Source: Lentzea jiangxiensis (GTDB taxonomy: Bacteria > Actinomycetota > Actinomycetes > Mycobacteriales > Pseudonocardiaceae). From it: DNA of 64,000 nucleotides. Position numbers and translations under genes: made by a program. Below the pieces are notes generated by a model. That model saw nothing but the letters and a program-made list of their open reading frames with translations. It made no database searches and was not told where the DNA came from. Shown here piece after piece: positions 35,978 to 45,506 of this stretch. Within the stretch, counting starts at the first letter, position 1. The number at the start of each line of letters is the position of its first letter. The stretch lies in the NCBI RefSeq assembly GCF_900104175.1, contig NZ_FNIX01000001.1:248001-312000 (forward strand). The letters are read 5' to 3'.

Positions 35978-36015
35978 AAACGGGCGGCACCTCCGGGTGC
36001 CGCCCGTTTGTTTTT
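35978..36015 (+). terminator. Intrinsic terminator after groEL1
   Basis: AAACGGGCGGCAC (35978-35990) pairs with GTGCCGCCCGTTT (35997-36009), followed by GTTTTT. Its right edge touches the whiB stop codon. Confidence 0.93.
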
Positions 36016-36310
36016 AAACGACCGCCAATTGGCGCTTTCTCGCCTTGATGATGTGGTCGCGCTCCGATTCCGAGAGCCCGCCCCAGATTCCGTACGGTTC
36101 CTGCACCGCCAGCGCGTGTTGGCGGCACGTCTCCAGAACGGGGCAGGCGAGGCAGACAGCCTTGGCGCGAGCTTCCCGCCGGGCTCTCGCCGGACCCCGT
36201 TCGCCGTCGGGGTGGAAGAAGAACGCACTGTCCATGCCCCGGCACGAACCGCGCATCTGCCAGTCCCAGAGATCTGCGTTGGGACCGGGGAGCCTTCGGG
36301 TGTCCGCCAT
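36014..36310 (-). CDS. whiB3: WhiB-family iron-sulfur transcription factor (WhiB3-like)
   Basis: The 98-residue protein has Cys23, Cys53, Cys56 and Cys62, the C-x29-C-x2-C-x5-C ligands of a 4Fe-4S cluster, the G-I-W-G-G turn and a basic KARKRQ tail. The N-terminal LPGPNADLWDWQ and GMDSAFFFHPDGERG strongly resemble WhiB3 (WhiD in Streptomyces). WhiB3 binds the sigma-A domain 4 and responds to redox. Position next to groEL1 is as in mycobacteria. Confidence 0.92.
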   Translation of the reverse strand: MADTRRLPGPNADLWDWQMRGSCRGMDSAFFFHPDGERGPARARREARAKAVCLACPVLETCRQHALAVQEPYGIWGGLSESERDHIIKARKRQLAVV

Positions 36311-36477
36311 GAGACCGCCTCCGTGACGACTGCTCCATTCGGCTTAATGATGATCCACCGTAGAACCGCTTCAAAACTTGTTCAAGAGGCAGAAGGCCCT
36401 TATCAACTGATGGGTGACAGCACGCGTGTTCGACCACGCACCGCCCGGAGTTGCCACCCGGATGAGGTGAACGGACG

Positions 36478-37434
36478 ATGGCTCCCGTGACGACACCGCC
36501 GGAGCGCGCATCTGCCGGTGGTCAGACGAGCGAGCCCCTGCTGTCGGTGGCCGCCGTGGCCAGGCGGCTCGGCGTGGCTCCCGCCACCCTCCGCACGTGG
36601 GACCGCCGCTACGGGCTCGGCCCGAGCGGTCACACCGTCGGCCGCCATCGGAAATACGGGCCGCGCGACGTCGCCCGGCTCGAATTGATGCAGCGCGCAC
36701 TTCTTCGTGGCGCGTCTTCCGCCGAGGCCGCGCGTTTCGCTCTCGACTCGAAATCGTCAATGACGCACGGCGAGGTTTTTATCGCTGGATCGGGTGGTGG
36801 CGGACGCGTCCTGAAAATGCCCGGAGCGTCTCCGATGGCGCGTGGACTGGGCAGGGCGGCGGTCGCCATGGATTCCATCGCCGTGCAGGGGATGCTCGCC
36901 GACTCGCTGGCGTCCGACGGCGTCATCGCGACCTGGAACGAGGTCGTCCGCCCGGTTCTGACGGCCGTCGCGGCGCGGTGGCAGCTCTCCGGCGCCGGCG
37001 TGGAGGTGGAGCACCTCCTGAACGAGTGCGTGCTCGCGGCGTTCGTGCGCGCGACGCCTCTCGTCACTCCCGGGCGCAACCATCGGCCCGTGCTGCTGGC
37101 GTGCATGCCGGAGGAGAGGCACAACCTCCCCCTCTACCCCTTGGCGGCTGAACTGGCGCAGCGCGGAATCGTGGTCAGGCAGCTGGGGGCGGCGCTGCCG
37201 CTGGACGCGCTGTCCGGCGCCGTGCGCCGCACCGCTCCCTCCGCGGTGGTGCTGTGGGCGCAGCTGCCCCGGTACGCCGATCCGGGGGTGGTCTCCGCGT
37301 TGCCGCGCACCCGGCAGCAGGTGCGCGTGTTCGTCGGCGGACCAGGCTGGCGTCGAGGGGTGGTCACGCCGCCGGCAGAACGGGTCGAGGACCTCGCCGC
37401 CGCCGCGGCCGCCGTCGAGGCCGCCGTCACCTGA
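36478..37434 (+). CDS. MerR-type regulator with degenerate B12-binding-like domain
   Basis: The 318-residue protein starts at ATG 36478. The MerR helix-turn-helix (about 22-90) reads LLSVAAVARRLGVAPATLRTWDRRYG. The rest resembles the helical and Rossmann domains of CarH-type photoreceptors: the cap region (about 125-200) and EERHNLP where E-x-H-x-x-G would be expected. The His is kept but the Gly is Pro. Whether it binds cobalamin is unclear. It is divergent from whiB3 by 167 bp and 14 nt ahead of the next gene. Confidence 0.8.
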   Translation: MAPVTTPPERASAGGQTSEPLLSVAAVARRLGVAPATLRTWDRRYGLGPSGHTVGRHRKYGPRDVARLELMQRALLRGASSAEAARFALDSKSSMTHGEVFIAGSGGGGRVLKMPGASPMARGLGRAAVAMDSIAVQGMLADSLASDGVIATWNEVVRPVLTAVAARWQLSGAGVEVEHLLNECVLAAFVRATPLVTPGRNHRPVLLACMPEERHNLPLYPLAAELAQRGIVVRQLGAALPLDALSGAVRRTAPSAVVLWAQLPRYADPGVVSALPRTRQQVRVFVGGPGWRRGVVTPPAERVEDLAAAAAAVEAAVT

Positions 37435-37448
37435 CAGACTCACTCCCC

Positions 37449-38342
37449 GTGGAAGAGGAGCTGCGCCGGGCCGCGTTCGGTGACTCGCCCGATCTCGCCG
37501 TCTGGTCCGCGCTCCGCGCCGGGAGCTCCCGGGCGAGGTGGCTCGCGGCCGTGGTGCTCGGCGGTCAGGGCCACTACGCGGCCGCCGCCACCGTGCTGGC
37601 CGCGCTCCGTCACGACCCCGACCCCGTGATCGCGTCCCTTTCCCTCTCGACTCGCGCGTCGCACCTGCGTCAGCTGGGGGCGCACCACCTCGCCCGGCCG
37701 CTCGACGGCGCGGCGCTCGCGCGGGTGCGGGGGGCGGACGCCGGGGACCCGGACGGGATCGACGCCGCGGGGGCCCGGACGGACGCGCTGCTCGGTCTCG
37801 CGGCCGATTCGCTCGGTGCTCAACGCCTCGGGGAGGCCCGCAGGTTGCTCGCACGAGTCGAGACGCGGTCGTGGCGGGCCGAGGTCCGGCGGGGCTGGGT
37901 GACCGCCGAGCTCGAGCTGGCGTCCGGGCGGGCGCAGGCCGCGGTGGCACCCGCCGAGGAGGCCTACGGCGTGGCGACTGGGCGAAAGGCGCTCCGCCAC
38001 GAGCTCAAGTCGGCACTCGTCCTGGGCACCTCGCTGGTCGTGCGGGGGACACCCGACGGCCTGGTGCGAGGGCGTAGACTAGTCGAGTGTGAGCTAAATC
38101 ACAGCTCCTTGAAAGGCCTTCCGCCGTTGATCTGGCCGAGCGCTCTCGTCCTGGTGGGTCATGCCCCCACGGTCGGTGCAGACGCCCTCGGCCGGGCGAC
38201 GGACGCTCTGAGCTGCGTGTTGCGCAGAGCTGATGCCGTCAGCCGACAGGCGGCCCTCGACTCCCCCTGGATGCCGATCGGGCTGCTCCGTTCCGGGGAA
38301 CCCCCGAACGCAGACCCTCAGGCGAACTTCTTGACGGATTAA
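37449..38342 (+). CDS. Conserved helical protein of unknown function
   Basis: The 297-residue protein starts at GTG 37449, 14 nt after the MerR gene (an open frame exists upstream but inside merR). It is Ala/Leu/Arg-rich with TPR-like helical pairs (WLAAVVLGGQGHYAAAATVL, LRQLGAHHLARPLDG). It sits where Rv3415c lies in M. tuberculosis and may be its homologue. Some GC-poor codons appear near 38090-38130. No catalytic motif is seen. Confidence 0.65.
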   Translation: MEEELRRAAFGDSPDLAVWSALRAGSSRARWLAAVVLGGQGHYAAAATVLAALRHDPDPVIASLSLSTRASHLRQLGAHHLARPLDGAALARVRGADAGDPDGIDAAGARTDALLGLAADSLGAQRLGEARRLLARVETRSWRAEVRRGWVTAELELASGRAQAAVAPAEEAYGVATGRKALRHELKSALVLGTSLVVRGTPDGLVRGRRLVECELNHSSLKGLPPLIWPSALVLVGHAPTVGADALGRATDALSCVLRRADAVSRQAALDSPWMPIGLLRSGEPPNADPQANFLTD

Positions 38343-38423
38343 GCACCGGATCGTGTCAAGGTCTGGCCTCCAGCGTCCGATAGGGGAGATGGAACGTCAC
38401 TCGGCTGCAGGAAAGGAGTCCCC

Positions 38424-39020
38424 GTGACCACGGTCCTTATTTGCGACGACCGGCGCAGTGTGCGGGAGGGTCTCACCCGCGTGATGTCGGCTGTCCCCGG
38501 GGTTAGCCGCATCGACTGCGTAGCGCACGGTGACGAGTTGTTGGCTCGCTTTTCAAGGCAGCCGGTCGACGTCGTCCTGGTGGGAACCCAGCGCGCCGTC
38601 CCGACCGGGGTGGAAGCAACCCGTCGGCTCGTCTCCGCGAACCCGCAGGCAAACGTCATCGTCTTCGGAGCACCCGACGACGCCGGGAGCATCGCCGCGG
38701 CGATCGCCGGCGGTGCCCGCGGTTATCTGAGGTGGGACGCGTCGCGCCCCGAGCTTGTGGCAGCCCTCGCGCACACGCTCGCCAGCACCTCGGTCCCGGC
38801 GCCCCGTCAGCCCTCCGACCCCGGCGTGCAGCTCACGGAACGTGAGCTCCAGGTGCTGCGGGGCATGAGCCAGGGCAAGAGCAACGGCCAGATCGGCCGC
38901 GAGCTCTACCTGTCGGAGGACACGGTGAAGACGCACGCACGTCGTCTCTTCCGCAAGCTCGGTGTCCGTGACCGCGCCCAGGCGGTCGCGCACGGCTTCC
39001 GGCGAGGCCTCGTCCAGTAA
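38424..39020 (+). CDS. bldM: BldM-like orphan response regulator, phospho-acceptor Asp replaced by Gly
   Basis: The 198-residue protein starts at GTG 38424. The receiver domain (1-120) keeps the acidic pair D8-D9 but has VVLVG at the phosphorylation site, so residue 54 is Gly instead of Asp. The LuxR/FixJ helix-turn-helix (about 135-198) with GMSQGKSNGQIGRELYLSEDTVK and RRLFRKLGVRDRAQAVAHGF is close to BldM, a developmental regulator that works without phosphorylation. The location before the ShbA-type sigma gene and guaB matches bldM in Streptomyces. DNA binding probably depends on dimerisation, alone or with a WhiI-type partner. Confidence 0.86.
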   Translation: MTTVLICDDRRSVREGLTRVMSAVPGVSRIDCVAHGDELLARFSRQPVDVVLVGTQRAVPTGVEATRRLVSANPQANVIVFGAPDDAGSIAAAIAGGARGYLRWDASRPELVAALAHTLASTSVPAPRQPSDPGVQLTERELQVLRGMSQGKSNGQIGRELYLSEDTVKTHARRLFRKLGVRDRAQAVAHGFRRGLVQ

Positions 39021-39329
39021 GTCGCTCTTGCCGCACCGGCCCCGCGTCCTCATATGCCGCATGTGGGGGAGCGGGGCCGGTGGCGTGAGAGGGCTCACCC
39101 GTTCAACCGCGCGGTCCTCCGGTCGCGCAAATGCCCCCAGCCCGGTGACGATGTCGCCGGGCTGTGAGCTGTTCGGTGTGTCGGCTGGTCACCCGGGGTG
39201 TCCATAGCCCCCTGATGAACAGAGGGCCCGAAGACCGGTACGGTGAAACCGCCGCACCGAGTCGCTGTGAGTGACTCGTGATGCTTTCTGTCGGTGCGCC
39301 AACGAGTAACACCAGGGCTGTTGTCTGCG
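39021..39329. other. Spacer before the sigma factor gene
   Basis: It holds a terminator at the left (39034-39082) and otherwise no gene on either strand. The right part must contain the promoter of the sigma gene; no clear motif was assigned by eye. Confidence 0.6.
39034..39082 (+). terminator. Terminator after the bldM-like gene
   Basis: CACCGGCCCCGC (39034-39045) and GCGGGGCCGGTG (39071-39082) are perfectly complementary around a 25-nt loop, 13 nt after the stop. Confidence 0.75.
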
Positions 39330-39902
39330 ATGACCAACTTGGGGGACGGACTGGACGCCGAAGTGGGCGCGGCCGTCGACGGCGACCGCCAGGCGATCGA
39401 ACGCCTGCTGGCCTCCATACGTCCCCTCGTGGTGCGGTACTGCCGCGCCAGAGTTGGCAGGCAGGAGCGGAGCTTCGCTTCGGCGGACGATGTGGCCCAG
39501 GAGGTGTGTCTCGCGGTGCTCACGGCATTGCCCAGCTACCGCGACCAGGGTCGGCCCTTCCTCGCGTTCGTCTACGGGATCGCGGCGCACAAGGTTGCCG
39601 ACGCACATCGGTCTGCCGCCAGGAACCGCTCCGAGCCCGTTCCCGAAGTTCCCGACGCGCCGGAGACCGGAGCTGGTCCGGAGCAGCGGGCGATGCAGGG
39701 CGAACTCTCCGGCCGGATGGCCGTGCTGCTACGGGTCCTGCCGGAGAAGCAGCGGGAGATCCTGTTGTTGAGGGTGGTGGTCGGACTCTCCGCCGAGGAA
39801 ACTGCCGAGGCGGTCGGTTCGACGCCGGGTGCGGTCCGGGTGGCGCAACACCGTGCGCTCGCTCGGCTGCGCAAGTCGCTGGCAGCGGAGGAGGTGGTCT
39901 GA
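39330..39902 (+). CDS. sigD: ECF-type RNA polymerase sigma factor (ShbA/SigD)
   Basis: The 190-residue sigma-70 family protein starts at ATG 39330. Region 2 has SADDVAQEVCLAVLTALPSY and FVYGIAAHKVADAHR; region 4 has LPEKQREILLLRVVVGLSAEETAEAVGST. The neighbouring anti-sigma gene and the position before guaB identify it as SigD of mycobacteria / ShbA of Streptomyces, which drives expression of the principal sigma factor HrdB in the latter. Confidence 0.92.
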   Translation: MTNLGDGLDAEVGAAVDGDRQAIERLLASIRPLVVRYCRARVGRQERSFASADDVAQEVCLAVLTALPSYRDQGRPFLAFVYGIAAHKVADAHRSAARNRSEPVPEVPDAPETGAGPEQRAMQGELSGRMAVLLRVLPEKQREILLLRVVVGLSAEETAEAVGSTPGAVRVAQHRALARLRKSLAAEEVV

Positions 39903-40805
39903 GTGGCCGACGAACACGGGAAGGACGACGAAGAAGTGCGCGGACAGGACGATAGAGCCCCGCACGAACCCGTCGCAGATGATCTTTCGGCTGTACAGGC
40001 TGATGACAAGCTGCTGGACGCACTGGGGTCCGCGACACCAGGTGCGGCCGGCTCGTGGGGCGACGACGACCTGAACGCGTTGCTGCTCGCGTGGCGCAAC
40101 GAGGTGGAGACCGAGCCGTTCGGCGAGCTCGTCGACACCGACACCGCCGTCGCGACGATCCAGGCCGCCCGCCCGCAGCCGGTCTCGAGGCACCGCTTCC
40201 TGATCCCGCTGGCGAGCGCCGCCGCGGTCCTGGCCATCGCCTTCACCGGCATGAGCCTCGTGGCCCGCGACGCACAGCCGGGCGACGCGCTCTGGGGCCT
40301 CACGCGAGTCCTGTACTCCGAACACGCGAAGTCGATCGAAGCCGCCGCCATCATCAGCGGCGACCTCGACGCGGCCCGTCTGGCACTGCGCGAGGGCAAG
40401 GTCAACGAGGCCCGCGAGAAGCTGAACAAGGTCGAGGCCAGCCTGGGCTCCGTGTCGACCGTGGACGGCAAGGCGCAGCTCGAGGAGAAGCACAAGGAGC
40501 TCGAAAAGGAGCTCGACACCAACACCTCGACCACGCCACCGACCACCACGAGCACCCCGGTGACGCAACCGACCCAGCCCACGCAGCCGTCGACGCGGTC
40601 CTCAACGCCGTCGAGCGAGCCACCGGTCACCACGCAGCCGACGCCTTCGACCTCGTCGGAGACCCCGCCGCCGCCGGTGTCCAACGTGGAGGACCCGCCA
40701 CCGCCTCCGCCGCCTCCTGCCGATCCCGCTCCCGGGTCGAGCGAGACGGCTGGAACCGCGGGGACCGCCGTGGAGACCGCCGGGCAGTCGACAGGGACCA
40801 ACTGA
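39903..40805 (+). CDS. rsdA: Anti-sigma-D factor, RsdA-like membrane protein
   Basis: The 300-residue protein starts at GTG 39903, directly after the sigma gene stop. The cytoplasmic N-terminus has LLDALG and WGDDDLNALLLAWRNEVE, matching the RsdA sigma-binding segment. One membrane helix (about 98-118) leads to an outside region with a helical part (140-205) and a Pro/Thr-rich tail. It should hold SigD inactive; in mycobacteria release is by proteolysis. Confidence 0.88.
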   Translation: MADEHGKDDEEVRGQDDRAPHEPVADDLSAVQADDKLLDALGSATPGAAGSWGDDDLNALLLAWRNEVETEPFGELVDTDTAVATIQAARPQPVSRHRFLIPLASAAAVLAIAFTGMSLVARDAQPGDALWGLTRVLYSEHAKSIEAAAIISGDLDAARLALREGKVNEAREKLNKVEASLGSVSTVDGKAQLEEKHKELEKELDTNTSTTPPTTTSTPVTQPTQPTQPSTRSSTPSSEPPVTTQPTPSTSSETPPPPVSNVEDPPPPPPPPADPAPGSSETAGTAGTAVETAGQSTGTN

Positions 40806-40830
40806 GGCGTTGCTCGCCATGTGGGACGTG

Positions 40831-40874
40831 ATGTGAACGGCCCCTGATCTTTCGAGGTCAGGGGCCGTTCACAT
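40831..40874 (+). terminator. 17-bp terminator after rsdA
   Basis: ATGTGAACGGCCCCTGA (40831-40847) and TCAGGGGCCGTTCACAT (40858-40874) form a perfect stem with a 10-nt loop. Confidence 0.92.
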
Positions 40875-41735
40875 GCCCTGGGTGTCACACGTCAGGTGGA
40901 ATGTGAACTGCTCGGCTGGTGCCTGTTTGTGGCCGGGATGGTCACCCCATGCGAGTGACGTCACCTTTTGTATCGCGGTGGGCCCGGGTGCTGTATCTCT
41001 GTGGGTTACGAGAGTGCTCAGATCGCTCTGAGAAGCCGAGCGTGAAAGGCTTGACTGATTCGGGCCTGGCTCGCGTCTGGCATCCGCATTCAAGCCCTGG
41101 TTGACATCGTTGTTGCGTCATCAACACTGGTCACGGGCTTCGCCATCGCGGTTGGTGCAAGGGTGTCTCGCCTTCGGCTTTGCCCTGGTTGTGAATGCGA
41201 AGTGCGGCTCGTCTTCGGCTTCGCGTCGGAATTGTCAGACCCGCTGAGTACATTCGGTCGCGGGGGACTCGAAATCAGAGGGGACCCTTGCGCGAGCCTG
41301 CTCAACCTGGCCGTTCCGCTCGTCGCCTGCTGTGTCCAGCTCCGCACCTGTTTGATGTCGCGGCGGGGGTGGCTTTGCGTCTGTCCGGATTCCTGCCCCC
41401 GCCTTGCCGGTCCTGCGTGAATTCGCCCGGTCTGACCAACCGCCTGCCAGCCTCGTCGGCTGAACCCTGCGTGGACCGTCGAGCCGCCTGCTGCCTGCCT
41501 CGACTGGCTTGTAGCAATGTTGACATTCCTGCAAGCGGCGACCGTGTGCGTCCCGGCACTGAGCTGAGCCTGCTACCTCAGCCCGCGCGAAAGGCCCACC
41601 CCGAACACCCCGGGCTGCGCCTTTCGCGCGGCCCAGGGATCCTGCCGGCCGCGCTGCAAGCGGCCGTCTCCGTTCAACGGCGAGTCTGCCCACCGCAGCC
41701 CGCCCCAGCCGGTGCACCGCGCCTGAGTGGGGGAG
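40875..41735. other. Gene-free 860-bp stretch with lower GC
   Basis: No convincing coding frame, RNA gene or mobile element was found. Its left two thirds are visibly less GC-rich than the surroundings. TCG(C/T)CTTCGGCTT words repeat at 41168 and 41208, and a terminator hairpin for the minus-strand gene lies at 41584-41630. It could be decayed coding DNA or hold an unrecognised RNA. Confidence 0.55.
41584..41630 (-). terminator. Hairpin downstream of the DUF5319 gene
   Basis: CGCGCGAAAGGC (41584-41595) pairs perfectly with GCCTTTCGCGCG (41619-41630). It lies about 105 bp past the stop of the minus-strand gene. Confidence 0.65.
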
Positions 41736-43773
<2,038 letters not shown>

Positions 43774-43825
43774 GGTGTTCTGGCTGCTTGAAGCCTTGTT
43801 CTAATGCTTTGGAGAGGAACAACAG

Positions 43826-44959
43826 GTGCGCGATCTGGTCGAGATCGGCATGGGCCGGACCGCGAGGCGGGCCTACGAGCTGGACGACATCGAGATCATC
43901 CCGTCGCGTCGGACGAGGTCGTCGAAGGACGTCTCCACGACGTGGCAGATCGATGCCTACCGCTTCGACATCCCGCTGATCACCCATCCCACCGACGCCA
44001 TCGTGTCGCCGGGCACGGCGGTCGCGGTCGGCGAGCTCGGCGGCCTCGGCGTGCTGAACGCCGAGGGTCTCTGGGCGCGGCACGGTGACGTGGACGAGGC
44101 GTTGTTCCGCCTCGTGCAGGCCACCGAGGACAACGACGACCCGGCCGCCGCGGTGAAGGTGCTGCAGGAGCTGCACGCCGCCCCGCTGCGGATGGACCTG
44201 ATCGCCGCCGCGGTCAAGCAGATCCGCGAGTCGGGCGTCACCGTCGCGGTCCGCGTCAGCCCGCAGCGCGCCGCCGAGCTCACGCCGGACCTGCTGGCAG
44301 CGGGCGTGGAGATCCTGGTCGTGCAGGGCACGATCATCTCGGCCGAGCACGTGAGCCGCGGTGGCGAGCCGCTGAACCTGAAGTCGTTCATCGCGGACCT
44401 CGACATCCCGGTGATCGCCGGCGGCGTCGGCGACTACCGCACCGCGATGCACCTGATGCGCACCGGCGCGGCGGGCGTGATCGTCGGCTACGGCTACACG
44501 CCCGGCGTCACGACCACCGACTCGGTCCTCGGCATCGGCGTGCCGATGGCCACCGCGATCGCCGACGCCGCGGCCGCGCGCCGCGACTACCTCGACGAGA
44601 CCGGTGGCCGCTACGTGCACGTCATCGCGGACGGCGGCGTCACGACCTCGGGCGACGTGGCGAAGTCCATCGCCTGCGGTGCCGACGCCGTGATGCTCGG
44701 CGAGCCCCTCGCGGCCGCGACCGAGGCACCGGGCCAGGGCCTGTACTGGACGGCCTCGTCCGCGCACCCGTCGGTGCCGCGCAGCCTCGTCGCCGAGGCG
44801 GTGGACCAGGAGCTCGATCTGCGCCAGCTGCTGTTCGGCCCGTCCGCCGACCCGCGCGGCGTGACGAACCTGTTCGGCGCGCTCAAGCGGGCCATGGCCA
44901 AGACCGGTTACTCCGACCTCAAGGAGTTCCAGAAGGTCGGCCTGACGATCCGCGGCTGA
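43826..44959 (+). CDS. guaB3: GuaB3-type IMP dehydrogenase/GMP reductase family protein
   Basis: The 377-residue protein starts at GTG 43826 (MRDLVEIGMGRTARRAYELDDIEIIPS, the GuaB3 signature). It has the TIM barrel but no CBS domains. The loop that holds the catalytic Cys in GuaB reads VGYGYTPGVTTTDS here, without Cys. Members of this subfamily studied elsewhere act as GMP reductases rather than IMP dehydrogenases. It is probably co-transcribed with guaB and ended by a strong terminator. Confidence 0.93.
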   Translation: MRDLVEIGMGRTARRAYELDDIEIIPSRRTRSSKDVSTTWQIDAYRFDIPLITHPTDAIVSPGTAVAVGELGGLGVLNAEGLWARHGDVDEALFRLVQATEDNDDPAAAVKVLQELHAAPLRMDLIAAAVKQIRESGVTVAVRVSPQRAAELTPDLLAAGVEILVVQGTIISAEHVSRGGEPLNLKSFIADLDIPVIAGGVGDYRTAMHLMRTGAAGVIVGYGYTPGVTTTDSVLGIGVPMATAIADAAAARRDYLDETGGRYVHVIADGGVTTSGDVAKSIACGADAVMLGEPLAAATEAPGQGLYWTASSAHPSVPRSLVAEAVDQELDLRQLLFGPSADPRGVTNLFGALKRAMAKTGYSDLKEFQKVGLTIRG

Positions 44960-44973
44960 ACCTGATCACCGCG

Positions 44974-45003
44974 AAGGGCGCGTACCGGCTGGTACGCGCC
45001 CTT
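44974..45003 (+). terminator. 13-bp terminator after guaB3
   Basis: AAGGGCGCGTACC (44974-44986), loop GGCT, GGTACGCGCCCTT (44991-45003), a perfect stem followed by CTGCT. Confidence 0.92.
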
Positions 45004-45042
45004 CTGCTCGCCGCACGACGCGTGGCCGGCCGCCACGACCGC

Positions 45043-45072
45043 GCCGACGTCCTCTGCGCCGACGTCCTCTGC
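45043..45072 (+). repeat. Tandem 15-bp duplication
   Basis: GCCGACGTCCTCTGC occurs twice head to tail in the spacer after guaB3. Probably a slippage duplication without function. Confidence 0.8.
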
Positions 45073-45113
45073 GGCTGATCGCCCCAGGCCATGAACCTCG
45101 CTGACGTGGGCGT

Positions 45114-45416
45114 GTGCCTCGGCCTGCCGATCGCCGCTTGGACCCAAACCTGATCTCGCAACCGAACCACCACCCCGTGCGTCCATTGTTCGTGGAATTG
45201 GATGCCTTGTTCGGCGACGGCAAGAACAGCGACGTGGACACGATCGAACCGGACGCCGAGATCCAGGAGCTCGACGTCGAGGAAGCGCCCGAGGAGGACG
45301 AGGGCGTCGGGGGCATCGGCTGGAAGGCCCTCGCGTTGTTCCTCTGCGGTGGACTGGTGATCACCGCCCTGTGCGTGGCCTTCATGGTCTGGGTGATCGA
45401 AGGCCTGGTGCTCTGA
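45114..45416 (+). CDS. Small single-pass membrane protein
   Basis: The frame gives up to 100 residues from GTG 45114; internal GTG codons at 45177 and 45192 are alternatives and none has a good RBS. An acidic cytoplasmic half (DVDTIEPDAEIQELDVEEAPEEDEG) precedes one C-terminal membrane helix (about 72-96). No family recognised. Codon bias supports coding from about 45190 on. Confidence 0.55.
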   Translation: MPRPADRRLDPNLISQPNHHPVRPLFVELDALFGDGKNSDVDTIEPDAEIQELDVEEAPEEDEGVGGIGWKALALFLCGGLVITALCVAFMVWVIEGLVL

Positions 45417-45470
45417 GACGAACTCACGGCCTTCATGACCGCGCGGCGACCGTCTGAACCGATCGGGGAC

Positions 45471-45495
45471 TAGGCGTTACCGGAAGTAACGCCTA
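45471..45495. promoter_or_regulatory. Perfect palindromic operator before choD
   Basis: TAGGCGTTAC (45471-45480), 5 nt, GTAACGCCTA (45486-45495) is a perfect 10-bp inverted repeat ending 11 bp before the choD start. Size and spacing suit a TetR-type repressor site overlapping the promoter or RBS. Confidence 0.6.
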
Positions 45496-45506
45496 CTCTC
45501 CGGTTC

